Source: an uncultured Ruminiclostridium sp. | GTDB taxonomy: Bacteria; Bacillota; Clostridia; Oscillospirales; Ruminococcaceae | Length of the DNA stretch: 64,000 nt | Direction: 5' to 3' | NCBI GenBank assembly: GCA_934490165.1 | Contig: CAKSTB010000003.1 | Location: 103,825 to 167,824, forward strand | Part shown: positions 17,387-24,706 of the stretch, one piece after another | Layout: each line of letters opens with the position of its first letter | Position numbering within the stretch: position 1 is the stretch's first letter | Notes under the pieces: model-generated | Databases searched by the model: none | What the model was told of the DNA's origin: nothing | The model's input: the letters and a program-made list of their open reading frames with translations, nothing else | Position numbers and translations under genes: made by a program

Positions 17387-18220
17387 TTACTTGCTGTTTC
17401 TTCTCTTAACGATGAACTTATCTGTGCTCTTGCCGATCTTTCTGGTCTTATAACCGAGAGCGGGCTTGCCCCAAGGGGTTACAGGGCCGGGACGACCAAC
17501 GGGTGACTTACCTTCACCACCGCCGTGGGGGTGGTCGTTCGGGTTCATTACAGAACCTCTTACTGTAGGTCTAACGCCCATGTGACGAACACGTCCTGCC
17601 TTACCGTAGTTAACGTTCTCGTGGTCGAGGTTAGATACAACACCGATAGTAGCCATGCACTTATCGGATACGTTTCTTAACTCACCGCTGGGAAGTCTTA
17701 ACAGAGCGTAGCCGTTTTCCTTAGCCATGAGCTGTGCCATGTTACCTGCGGAACGTACGAGCTGACCGCCCTTACCGGGATAAAGCTCTATATTGTGGAT
17801 TACTGTACCTACGGGGATATCAGCAAGTGCAAGTGCGTTACCGGGCTTGATATCAGCGTCGGAACCGCTTCTTACCTTATCGCCTACGTTCAGACCGTCG
17901 GGAGCGATGATGTATCTCTTCTCGCCGTCTTCGTACTGAACCAGTGCGATGAATGCTGAACGGTTGGGGTCGTACTCAAGAGTCATAACCTCAGCGTCCA
18001 TACCGAGCTTGTTTCTCTTAAAGTCGATTACACGATATTTTCTTCTCTGTGCGCCGCCCTTGTGTCTTACAGTGATTCTGCCGTAGCTGTTACGGCCGGA
18101 GTTCTTCTTGAGTGACTCAAGCAGGCTTCTCTCGGGCTCAACCTTTGACAGAACGCTGTAGTCGGTAACAGTCATGCCTCTGCGACCGGGGGTGACAGGT
18201 TTATAAGTCTTAATAGCCAT
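17387..18220 (-). CDS. rplB: 50S ribosomal protein L2
   Basis: 277 aa. Needed for subunit association and peptidyl transferase. Contains NRSAFIALVQYEDGEKRYI, the MNPNDHPHGGGEGKSPVGR loop with the conserved histidine, and a basic tail. Confidence 0.98.
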   Translation of the reverse strand: MAIKTYKPVTPGRRGMTVTDYSVLSKVEPERSLLESLKKNSGRNSYGRITVRHKGGAQRRKYRVIDFKRNKLGMDAEVMTLEYDPNRSAFIALVQYEDGEKRYIIAPDGLNVGDKVRSGSDADIKPGNALALADIPVGTVIHNIELYPGKGGQLVRSAGNMAQLMAKENGYALLRLPSGELRNVSDKCMATIGVVSNLDHENVNYGKAGRVRHMGVRPTVRGSVMNPNDHPHGGGEGKSPVGRPGPVTPWGKPALGYKTRKIGKSTDKFIVKRRNSK

Positions 18221-18233
18221 TTATATCACTCCT

Positions 18234-18533
18234 TTATATCATTCCGTCGAAGAACTCGATCGTCTTAGAGCCTTCAGCGAGTGTTACGACTGCCTTTTTC
18301 CAAGCGGGTGTGTAACCTTCGTTTCTGCCCATTCTCTTCATTACGCCGCGGCAGTTTACTGTGTTTACCTTGGCAACCTTAACACCGGGGAAGAGAGCCT
18401 CGACAGCCTTAGCTATCTCGATCTTGTTGGAGTCCTTAGCAACCTTGAAAGTGTACTTGCCCTGAGTAAGCATTTCCATGCTCTTCTCTGTGATGATGGG
18501 CTTTAAAATGATGTCATAAGCAAGCTTTGCCAT
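18234..18533 (-). CDS. rplW: 50S ribosomal protein L23
   Basis: 99 aa. Tunnel-exit protein that binds trigger factor and SRP. ILKPIITEKSMEMLTQGKY is the signature. Its ATG overlaps the rplD stop by one base. Confidence 0.98.
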   Translation of the reverse strand: MAKLAYDIILKPIITEKSMEMLTQGKYTFKVAKDSNKIEIAKAVEALFPGVKVAKVNTVNCRGVMKRMGRNEGYTPAWKKAVVTLAEGSKTIEFFDGMI

Positions 18534-19153
18534 TATGCGTACACCTCCTCGATAGTAGCAACGGCATCCTTAACAACGATGAACTTGTTGTACTTTAAGA
18601 TGTCGTATACGTTAAGAGTGTTGGCCTGAGTTGTCTTTACGCCGGGGATGTTAGCGGCGCTCTTGATAACCTTTTCGTCAACGCTGTTGAGAACGATGAG
18701 TGCCTTGTCAGCGCTGAGAGCCTTTAACATATTAACGATTGTCTTTGTCTTGAATTCGTCAGCTGTGATAGCATCAACAACTATCATGCTGCCGTCCTGC
18801 ACCTTAGCTGAAAGTGCAGACTTTAATGCAAGTCTCTTTACCTTTTTATTTAAAGAGTATGTGTAGCTTCTGGGCTTGGGGCCTAAAGCAACACCGCCGT
18901 GTGTCCACTGGGGAGCTCTGGTAGAACCCTGTCTTGCGTGACCTGTGCCCTTCTGACGCCAAGGCTTTTTACCGCCGCCGCTTACTTCTGTTCTTGTAAG
19001 CGTTGACTGTGTACCCTGACGCTGATTTGCCAGGTAATTTACCACTGCTGCGTGCATAACAACTGTATTCGGTTCAATACCGAAAATGTTGTCATTAAGC
19101 TCAAGGTCGGACACAACAGCTCCTGTCATATCATATACTGATACTTTTGCCAT
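18533..19153 (-). CDS. rplD: 50S ribosomal protein L4
   Basis: 206 aa. Early assembly protein with a tunnel-lining loop (GGGKKPWRQKGTGHARQGST). In gamma-proteobacteria L4 also controls the S10 operon through the leader; that has not been shown for Firmicutes, but a terminator-like hairpin exists in this operon's leader. Confidence 0.98.
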   Translation of the reverse strand: MAKVSVYDMTGAVVSDLELNDNIFGIEPNTVVMHAAVVNYLANQRQGTQSTLTRTEVSGGGKKPWRQKGTGHARQGSTRAPQWTHGGVALGPKPRSYTYSLNKKVKRLALKSALSAKVQDGSMIVVDAITADEFKTKTIVNMLKALSADKALIVLNSVDEKVIKSAANIPGVKTTQANTLNVYDILKYNKFIVVKDAVATIEEVYA

Positions 19154-19167
19154 GATGATCCTCCTCC

Positions 19168-19803
19168 TTACGCTTTCTTAACCGCATCGGTAATGCACAC
19201 AACTCCGCCCTTAGGACCGGGAATAGCACCCTTGATTGCGATAAGATTGTTTTCTGCATCGATCTTAACGATAACGAGATTCTGAACTGTTACGTTCTCA
19301 GCACCCATGTGACCTGCCATGCCCTTGCCCTTGAATATTCTCGAGGGAGATGAGCAAGCGCCCATAGAACCTGCCTGTCTAACTACAGGACCTGTACCGT
19401 GAGTTTCCTTAAGTCTGTGCTGGTTGTGACGCTTGATAGCGCCCTGGAAGCCCTTACCCTTGCTAACGCCGCTTACGTCGATAACGTCGCCTGCTGCGAA
19501 TACGTCAGCCTTGAGAACGTCGCCAACGTTTACGTTGCTGATGTCGTCTAATCTGAACTCCTTGAGAGTTCTCTTGAAGGGGAGGTCATTCTTCTTGAAG
19601 TGACCTGTCATGGGCTTGTTTACGTGCTTCGGTGATAAATCGCCGAAACCAAGCTGTACTGCTTCGTAGCCGTCATTCTCGGCTGTCTTGAGCTGTGTTA
19701 CAACGCAAGGACCTGCTTCGATAACGGTAACAGGAACTACTTTTCCTGCTTCGTCGAAAATCTGAGTCATTCCGATTTTCTTTCCGATTAAACCCTTAGT
19801 CAT
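19168..19803 (-). CDS. rplC: 50S ribosomal protein L3
   Basis: 211 aa. One of the first assembly proteins; its loop reaches the peptidyl transferase centre (VRQAGSMGACSSPSRIFKGK). Starts MTKGLIGKKIGMTQIFDEAG. A 125-base gap to rpsJ contains an imperfect CGGCACCGG/CGGTGTCGG stem. Confidence 0.98.
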   Translation of the reverse strand: MTKGLIGKKIGMTQIFDEAGKVVPVTVIEAGPCVVTQLKTAENDGYEAVQLGFGDLSPKHVNKPMTGHFKKNDLPFKRTLKEFRLDDISNVNVGDVLKADVFAAGDVIDVSGVSKGKGFQGAIKRHNQHRLKETHGTGPVVRQAGSMGACSSPSRIFKGKGMAGHMGAENVTVQNLVIVKIDAENNLIAIKGAIPGPKGGVVCITDAVKKA

Positions 19804-19928
19804 GGTTTAAATCCTCCTGTTTAGGTTATTGGTCGGTTTCCCGACTTGACCACCGACACCGATATTTTTTCGGGTTTCCGGTGCCGAAGGTTATTGGTTG
19901 ACTTTCGCCAACATAACTCGCTACGGAA

Positions 19929-20240
19929 TTACGCTTCCATAGTCATTTCCACACCTGCGGGAAGTTCGAGGCTCTGGAGAGCTTCAACTGTCTTGTTGGT
20001 GGGACGGATAACGTCAATAAGACGCTTGTGAGTTCTCATCTCAAACTGCTCACGGCTATCCTTGTACTTGTGTACGGCTCTCAGGATCGTAATTACTTCC
20101 TTGTTTGTGGGAAGCGGAATAGGACCTGCAACTCTTGAGCCTGTACGCTTAGCTGTTTCAACGATCTTTGCAGCAGCTGCATCAACTGTTGCGTGCTCGT
20201 AGCCTTTAAGCTTGATTCTCACTTTTTCCTTAACTGCCAT
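19929..20240 (-). CDS. rpsJ: 30S ribosomal protein S10
   Basis: 103 aa from the ATG at 20240 (MAVKEKVRIKLKGYEHATVD), with AGGGAG upstream; a longer in-frame reading would add 42 unrelated residues from the leader. Head protein of the 30S subunit, also NusE in antitermination. First gene of the supercluster. Confidence 0.97.
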   Translation of the reverse strand: MAVKEKVRIKLKGYEHATVDAAAAKIVETAKRTGSRVAGPIPLPTNKEVITILRAVHKYKDSREQFEMRTHKRLIDVIRPTNKTVEALQSLELPAGVEMTMEA

Positions 20241-20540
20241 TTTGTTTCTCCCTTTCGTAATATTTGCGGGGGAAAGATACGACTTGCGGGTATTTATAAA
20301 ACATACCGTGCCGGGTGTTTCGCAAGCTTCCATATAAAACAGGATCTTTTCCCACGGGGGTATCAACCTTATTGCTAACCCTTCCCGTCTTGACGGGAGA
20401 ACGATCCTTATCTTCTATAAAGCCACAAAAACCGCTTTGCAAAGCCGTTTTCGCCCATTCACTGGACATACTCCGTCTGAATTACCGGCATAGCCGCAAC
20501 CTCAGACATCACAGCATATCATTGCAGTACGCGTTCACGC
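20241..20540 (-). promoter_or_regulatory. Leader of the S10 operon with terminator-like hairpin
   Basis: About 300 bases of untranslated leader follow the proposed promoter. Reading the minus strand, GCTTTGCAAAGC (perfect palindrome, 20434-20445) sits inside a slightly longer imperfect stem followed by GGTTTTTGT, resembling an intrinsic terminator. A CCCGTC/GACGGG stem follows at 20384-20397. This could be an attenuator of ribosomal protein synthesis. Confidence 0.45.
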
Positions 20541-20549
20541 GCAAGATTT

Positions 20550-20578
20550 ATTATACAGCATTCCGATGCGGAATACAA
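20550..20578 (-). promoter_or_regulatory. Candidate promoter of the S10 operon
   Basis: Minus-strand TTGTAT (20578-20573), 17-base spacer and perfect TATAAT (20555-20550). It is the best match upstream of rpsJ; transcription would start near 20543. Confidence 0.55.
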
Positions 20579-20842
20579 GCCTTTTTCAAAATTTCTGTGA
20601 TAGAATTTCGTATAAATTTCACGCGTGTTTTTATGCAATTTGACGAATGGTATTATATGCGATTTTTTTGCTCTTATTCTGCATTATACAAACGCGTGTG
20701 TGAAACTTGCGGTCGGATATCCGATATCATTTGCAATGCGTTACAATTCTTCGACTGAAATACAGCTTTTTCGGGAGGTACGAGCCTTCTTCGCGGTCAT
20801 ATCATTTTTGTTATCCGTTTATTCGAGCCTGCGTTTTCCGGA
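20579..20842. other. Intergenic, no gene seen
   Basis: AT-rich spacer between the S10 promoter and the duplicated terminator units. Open frames on either strand have biased, non-protein-like composition and no ribosome binding site. I see nothing else in it. Confidence 0.6.
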
Positions 20843-20990
20843 AAAGAAAAGACAGCCTTAGTTCTTCACCAAGACTGCCCTATCATTTTATTTATTGCTT
20901 TGTGTGACCCCGCCGTTGTGCTATCTGTTGCCTAGCGGCAACATCTCCAAAGGCGGAACTTGCCGTGCCCCACGGGCATCGTCATCGATT
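20843..20990 (-). repeat. Post-stop structured element, tandem copy 2
   Basis: About 85 percent similar by eye to 21017-21153. On the minus strand it has a TGCCC/GGGCA hairpin, a CCGCC...GGCGG closing stem around TGTTGCC/GGCAACA, and a complete intrinsic terminator (GGCAGTCTT with AAGGCTGTC, then TTTTCTTTT, 20843-20876). Confidence 0.75.
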
Positions 20991-21016
20991 TGATGCGACA
21001 CATTACCGTAAAAACA

Positions 21017-21153
21017 AAGACAGCCATCGCTCTTCACCATGACTGCCCTATCATATTCATTATTGCTCTGTGTGACCCCGCCGTTTTGCTATCTGTCGGC
21101 TATCGCCAACAGTTCTAAAGGCGGAATTTGCCGTGCCCCACGGGCACCGCCGC
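21017..21153 (-). repeat. Post-stop structured element with terminator, copy 1
   Basis: Begins immediately after the TAA of the yabE-like gene. On the minus strand: GCGGCGG, a TGCCC/GGGCA hairpin, a CCGCC...GGCGG closing stem enclosing CTGTTGGC/GCCGACAG, and a terminator (GGCAGTCAT with ATGGCTGTC, then TTTGTTTTT). Relatives lie downstream of 44938, 57569 and 63137. Confidence 0.8.
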
Positions 21154-22407
21154 TTAGCCGTTGCCGACTTCTACGACATAGATGTCTACATACTGTAAGC
21201 CCCAGTTGCAGGCATCGTCATAGTGCTCTTCGGTGCTGCCCATGTATACGTCAACAGGGATCGTACCTGCCATCATACCCTCGCCTGTATCAGCCGCTAT
21301 AGCATAGCCGTAGCAGATGTTGTCGTACTGACCGACAATGTACAGCTTAGAGCCGTAAGGAATTACATCGGGGTTTACCGCAACCGTGCCTATCTCGGCA
21401 AGTCTGCCGCTGGCTGTGTATGAGCCTGCGGGCGCTGTATATGCTGTAGCCTTGCCCGACACAACATATTCATAGTCAACAGGTCTGCCGTTCTTAAGCA
21501 CGATAGAAGTGTCATCTATCTGACAGTAGGGAGTGGTAACTGCCGCACCCTCGGCTATGACCTCGTCAACTTTCTTGGTAACTACCTTTGTTGTCTTCTT
21601 GACATCGGTCTTTACGCCGTCAATGTAAGTAGTCGTTGTAGTTGTTCTTATCTTGCCGTTGACACCCTTTGTACGGACCTCGCTCTGACCTATAGCCAGA
21701 ATGTTTGTCGTAACCGTTGATGTCTGATAAGGAATTGTCTTATCCTGTGTTTCGGTCTTGATCTCAACACGCGATACCTTGATCTCGGTAGGCTCGGTGA
21801 TCTTTGTTTCAAGTTCCTCGCTTACCATATCGTTCTCGCCGAGCGTTATGTTCGCTCTCTTAAGCAGCTCTGATACAGTGTTGTTAAGGCACTTCACTGT
21901 TGTTGTCTTGCCGTCGGCAGTTATCCTGACATCATACGCTCTTGTGATCGCTATCTCCTGACCCTCTTTAAGAACAGTGTCCTTTGAGGGGGATACCTTG
22001 TCGTACTTGCCAAGCTCTATGCCCGCCTGTTCAAGAAGCTGTGCTACTGTAGCATCAACACTGTGCACCGTAGCTATCTTCTTTCCGTCCTCGAGTATAT
22101 CGGCATCAAATGCTCTCTCAATAGTGAGAGTGGCAGTTGCCACGTTTTCCTCGAAGCCGGTAAATTCGATCCTGTCGTACGCACCCAGAGTAATGTGATT
22201 TTCTCTGAGTATCTCGTAAGGATCGTCACTTACCGTATAAACAATACGCTTTTCGTTCTCGTCTATTATCTGTACGTCATTTCTGAAGTAGAGCAGACCT
22301 GTCATCAGGAATACTCCGAATATACTGCCGAATATGAGCAGTATCTTGAGTGCTGCGTTCTTTGATATGCGTATTGTCAGTCCGGTGTTTCTGAATCTGG
22401 GAAACAT
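21154..22407 (-). CDS. YabE-like cell-wall protein (DUF348, G5 and 3D domains)
   Basis: 417 aa from the ATG at 22407, which has AAAGGCGG upstream (an in-frame ATG seven codons earlier has a worse site). One N-terminal membrane segment (about 20-45) is followed by ubiquitin-like DUF348 repeats (about 55-215), a G5 domain (about 220-290, VEIKTETQDKTIPYQTS) and a C-terminal 3D/double-psi beta-barrel (about 320-415) with AADTG and PVDVYM aspartates. The architecture matches B. subtilis YabE and Gram-positive resuscitation-type muralytic proteins; it should cleave or bind peptidoglycan outside the cell. Preceded by a consensus promoter and a structured leader. Confidence 0.9.
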   Translation of the reverse strand: MFPRFRNTGLTIRISKNAALKILLIFGSIFGVFLMTGLLYFRNDVQIIDENEKRIVYTVSDDPYEILRENHITLGAYDRIEFTGFEENVATATLTIERAFDADILEDGKKIATVHSVDATVAQLLEQAGIELGKYDKVSPSKDTVLKEGQEIAITRAYDVRITADGKTTTVKCLNNTVSELLKRANITLGENDMVSEELETKITEPTEIKVSRVEIKTETQDKTIPYQTSTVTTNILAIGQSEVRTKGVNGKIRTTTTTTYIDGVKTDVKKTTKVVTKKVDEVIAEGAAVTTPYCQIDDTSIVLKNGRPVDYEYVVSGKATAYTAPAGSYTASGRLAEIGTVAVNPDVIPYGSKLYIVGQYDNICYGYAIAADTGEGMMAGTIPVDVYMGSTEEHYDDACNWGLQYVDIYVVEVGNG

Positions 22408-22567
22408 ATATCCGCCTTTCGTCATCATATCTGTAGGTTTAAGCAGTGCCTTACGGCATCACGGCATTAAAATCACGGCTAGTTCCGTCTGTCACAATTC
22501 GCCGCGCACGATCATCCCAGTCCGGGAGAACCGCTGCTATGTTTATTATGGGGCTTTTTTCAAGCTC
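22408..22567 (-). promoter_or_regulatory. Structured leader of the yabE-like gene
   Basis: About 160 bases between promoter and start. It includes a TGCC-GTAA-GGCA stem with a GNRA loop, a repeated GCCGTGAT and several G/C-rich pairing segments. yabE-type genes are often controlled by c-di-AMP (ydaO) riboswitches, but I cannot match that consensus here. Confidence 0.45.
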
Positions 22568-22573
22568 TAGACA

Positions 22574-22602
22574 ATTATAATTTCCGTTTTGCAAAATGTC
22601 AA
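22574..22602 (-). promoter_or_regulatory. Consensus promoter of the yabE-like gene
   Basis: Minus-strand TTGACA (22602-22597), 17-base spacer, TATAAT (22579-22574): all twelve positions match sigma-A consensus. Confidence 0.85.
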
Positions 22603-22643
22603 ATGGTTTCGGAGGAGCATTTTTGGTGAAAATGCACAACAAA

Positions 22644-22687
22644 TTTTTGTTACCGTTTTGTAACCTTTTTGTTACCGTTTTGTAATC
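22644..22687 (-). promoter_or_regulatory. 22-bp tandem repeat upstream of the yabE-like promoter
   Basis: Two adjacent copies of TTTTTGTTACCGTTTTGTAA plus two bases (22644-22665 and 22666-22687), each containing the inverted pair GTTAC/GTAAC (GTAAT in the second). They lie 42-85 bases upstream of the -35, a position suited to an activator or repressor. Confidence 0.5.
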
Positions 22688-23063
22688 AGTAAAAAATTGG
22701 TTATTGTTGACTGATTTTGTAATTTATTTTGTTAATGTGCCCAAAATTGAAGTTTCGATTTTTGTTGTGTTTTTGCACAAATATTGTCCGCCGAGATTTG
22801 CACTTTTACAGCAATTATAATATGAAATGGTAATTTAGTTTCACGACAGGAAGCGACAAAACGGCTTTGTTTACAGCAAAAATGCCGTTTATTGCGTGTC
22901 GGCGGGGTGACGGAGCTGTGAATGTAATCGTATACTTACAAGACGATTCAGGGGCGATTTTATGTCGGGAGAGTGTCCTTTATATATTATAATAGTATAA
23001 CGGTTATTTGTGGTTCAAACGGTGGTTGATTTTGCGGCGTTTTTGGTATGAACAATGGTACAT

Positions 23064-23095
23064 AAAAAATACAGCCTTTGGTGAAAGGCTGTATT
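23064..23095 (-). terminator. Intrinsic terminator
   Basis: 12-bp perfect stem AATACAGCCTTT/AAAGGCTGTATT with a GGTG loop, followed on the minus strand by TTTTT. It lies about 370 bases beyond the hydrolase gene and would stop minus-strand transcription. Confidence 0.8.
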
Positions 23096-23147
23096 CAGAG
23101 CATACTATTATATATTAAAATCTTTCTGATACTCACAATGATATTTC

Positions 23148-23241
23148 GGGAGGGGCAAGCAATGCAAGGATGCATTAAGCGTGTGTGCACAAAGTTTCGC
23201 AAGGACGCGAAACCACAAACGCACACACAGCCTCTCCCCTA
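23148..23241 (+). repeat. Palindromic repeat carrying a 70-bp double-hairpin insert
   Basis: GGGAGGGGCAAGC and CCTCTCCCCTAC flank a 70-bp insert (23161-23230). The insert has AATGCA-AGGA-TGCATT, then GTGTGTGC/GCACACAC enclosing GTTTCGC/GCGAAAC. Relatives are at 29892 and 30243; insert-free copies are at 23347 and 43906. Confidence 0.85.
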
Positions 23242-23346
23242 CAAACTTTTGGATTTATCCTGCCGCTTGATATTTCGTGATGTAGCCAAGATATAGTTTT
23301 TATCTGCTCTGACAATTTAATACAACTACTATTATTTCCTCTTTTC

Positions 23347-23372
23347 CGTAGGGGAGGCGGCTTGCCCCTCCC
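23347..23372 (-). repeat. Empty copy of the palindromic repeat
   Basis: Reverse orientation: GGGAGGGGCAAGC joined directly to CGCCTCCCCTACG, with no insert. Confidence 0.75.
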
Positions 23373-23461
23373 GTTACACTATATAATATAGAGGGCTGAT
23401 TTTCGCAGGTTAGTTTTCGTTGTTTTATATATGAGATACATATATTATATTGACCACCATA

Positions 23462-24391
23462 TCAGCTCTTTTTCCAGTTCAATATTTCCTTGGAAAGTTG
23501 TTTGTCAAGGTCGACACGCATAGCTTTGCATTCGGCGGGGTATTTTTTAGCCGCGGAGAAGCTCAGCTTTACAAGCAGATCCGCACCGACAGGCAGAGCC
23601 TTTTTCAGTACGCTTTCGGGGAACACAAAATGTGTGCCGTGCTCATAAAGGTAAATCGAATATTTGCAGGAATGGGGGCGGGTCTTCAGGCGCTCGTCCA
23701 TTCGGCGTATGTACTTTGCGGTATCCCAAAGGGAGTCGTCTTCCGCTCCTACAAGAACAAGCTTACCGGTGATGTTCTCTACCGGGATAAAGTGCTCTTC
23801 CTTAAGCAGTCCGGCGGCTTCGGAATCGTCAAAAATGTCTTTTGAATATGTCGAGTCGCCGTGCGCCTTAGACGCTTTGGCTATTGTCCGCCAATACTCG
23901 GGGTGCTTATAGACAAAGGGCATATAGGGAACAGGCTTGCCGCCTATAGACACGATAGATTCGTTTTCGATCGGCCACTCCTTACAGCCGTCACGACTGC
24001 CCTGCGCAAATCCCTGCCATACAAAGTCGCTCGGGGTCAGGGCAATGGTGAGGGTTATATCGTGGTAATGTGAAGCAGCGACCAGTGCGAGTGTGCCGGT
24101 TGTAGACGCGCCGACTATGCCTATCTTCTTGTTGCCGTGGGCTTTGAGCCATTTCACAGCCGCTTCTATACGCTCGAGGGGATAGTTATGGTGGCTGTAG
24201 TTCTTTTTACCGGGGGACATTGACATAACGTTAATTCCGTAGGTGTGAAGCCACTTGACGCAGGTTTTACCCATATAGTCCTCGGGATCGTCACCGAGCA
24301 TCGCTATCATAGCGGTATCGGACGGGGTTTTGCACTCCCAATATGCGCCGTAAAAGCCATCGGTATCGGGTTCAAAATGCAGATGTTTCAT
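23462..24391 (-). CDS. Alpha/beta hydrolase, BAAT C-terminal type
   Basis: 309 aa. Alpha/beta-hydrolase fold resembling the C-terminal domain of acyl-CoA thioesterases/BAAT and dienelactone hydrolase-like proteins. The nucleophile elbow reads IGIVGASTTGTLAL, with Ser in place of the Cys found in many BAAT enzymes. A late Asp (GAEDDSLWD) and His (YEHGTHFVF) complete a plausible triad. No signal peptide, so cytoplasmic. Transcribed alone; its substrate cannot be told from context. Confidence 0.75.
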   Translation of the reverse strand: MKHLHFEPDTDGFYGAYWECKTPSDTAMIAMLGDDPEDYMGKTCVKWLHTYGINVMSMSPGKKNYSHHNYPLERIEAAVKWLKAHGNKKIGIVGASTTGTLALVAASHYHDITLTIALTPSDFVWQGFAQGSRDGCKEWPIENESIVSIGGKPVPYMPFVYKHPEYWRTIAKASKAHGDSTYSKDIFDDSEAAGLLKEEHFIPVENITGKLVLVGAEDDSLWDTAKYIRRMDERLKTRPHSCKYSIYLYEHGTHFVFPESVLKKALPVGADLLVKLSFSAAKKYPAECKAMRVDLDKQLSKEILNWKKS

Positions 24392-24706
24392 AGTTTACTC
24401 CGTTTCTCTTTGGTTAGTTCTACCTAACGAGAGTATAGCACCAAACAGGTGAGATGTCAAGAAAGAACGGAATGCAGGCACAAATTTTACATTGTCGGGT
24501 TTTACACGGCGTTAAACCCGGCGGCTAAATCACTTGACAAACAATAAGCACAATGATATACTTTAAGTACAGTTAAGCATTAAGTTGCAGTTTATTATCC
24601 GTGGGCGATATTTTGATATCAAGGGCGGTTACATATTGATATCAGGCACGGCTCGCGGAGGGTTGTGCCTTTTTGCGTTTTAGATTTAAGTATAAGGAGA
24701 GGTCTT
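24392..24706 (+). promoter_or_regulatory. Promoter and leader of the giant surface-protein gene
   Basis: Promoter TTGACA (24534-24539), 17-base spacer, TATACT (24557-24562). The leader holds two copies of TTGATATCA (24613-24621 and 24636-24644) and then AGGCAC/GTGCCT (24644-24670) followed by TTTT, a terminator-like stem placed about 33 bases before the ATG. The ribosome binding site is AAGGAGAGG. Confidence 0.65.

Larger units (their letters stand above)
22688..23461. other. Intergenic region with repeats and a terminator
   Basis: No gene seen. 22688-23060 is AT-rich with no coding signal. It is followed by a terminator hairpin (23064-23095), a filled palindromic repeat (23148-23241), unremarkable AT-rich sequence, and an inverted empty copy of the same repeat (23347-23372). 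Confidence 0.6.

Noticed and set aside
20315..20758. A 147-codon plus-strand frame over the S10 leader
   Set aside because: No ribosome binding site, odd composition, and it overlaps the proposed promoter and leader stems of the S10 operon.
22408..22567. c-di-AMP (ydaO) riboswitch in the yabE-like leader
   Set aside because: Gene context fits, but I could not match the conserved blocks, so it is kept only as an unexplained structured leader.
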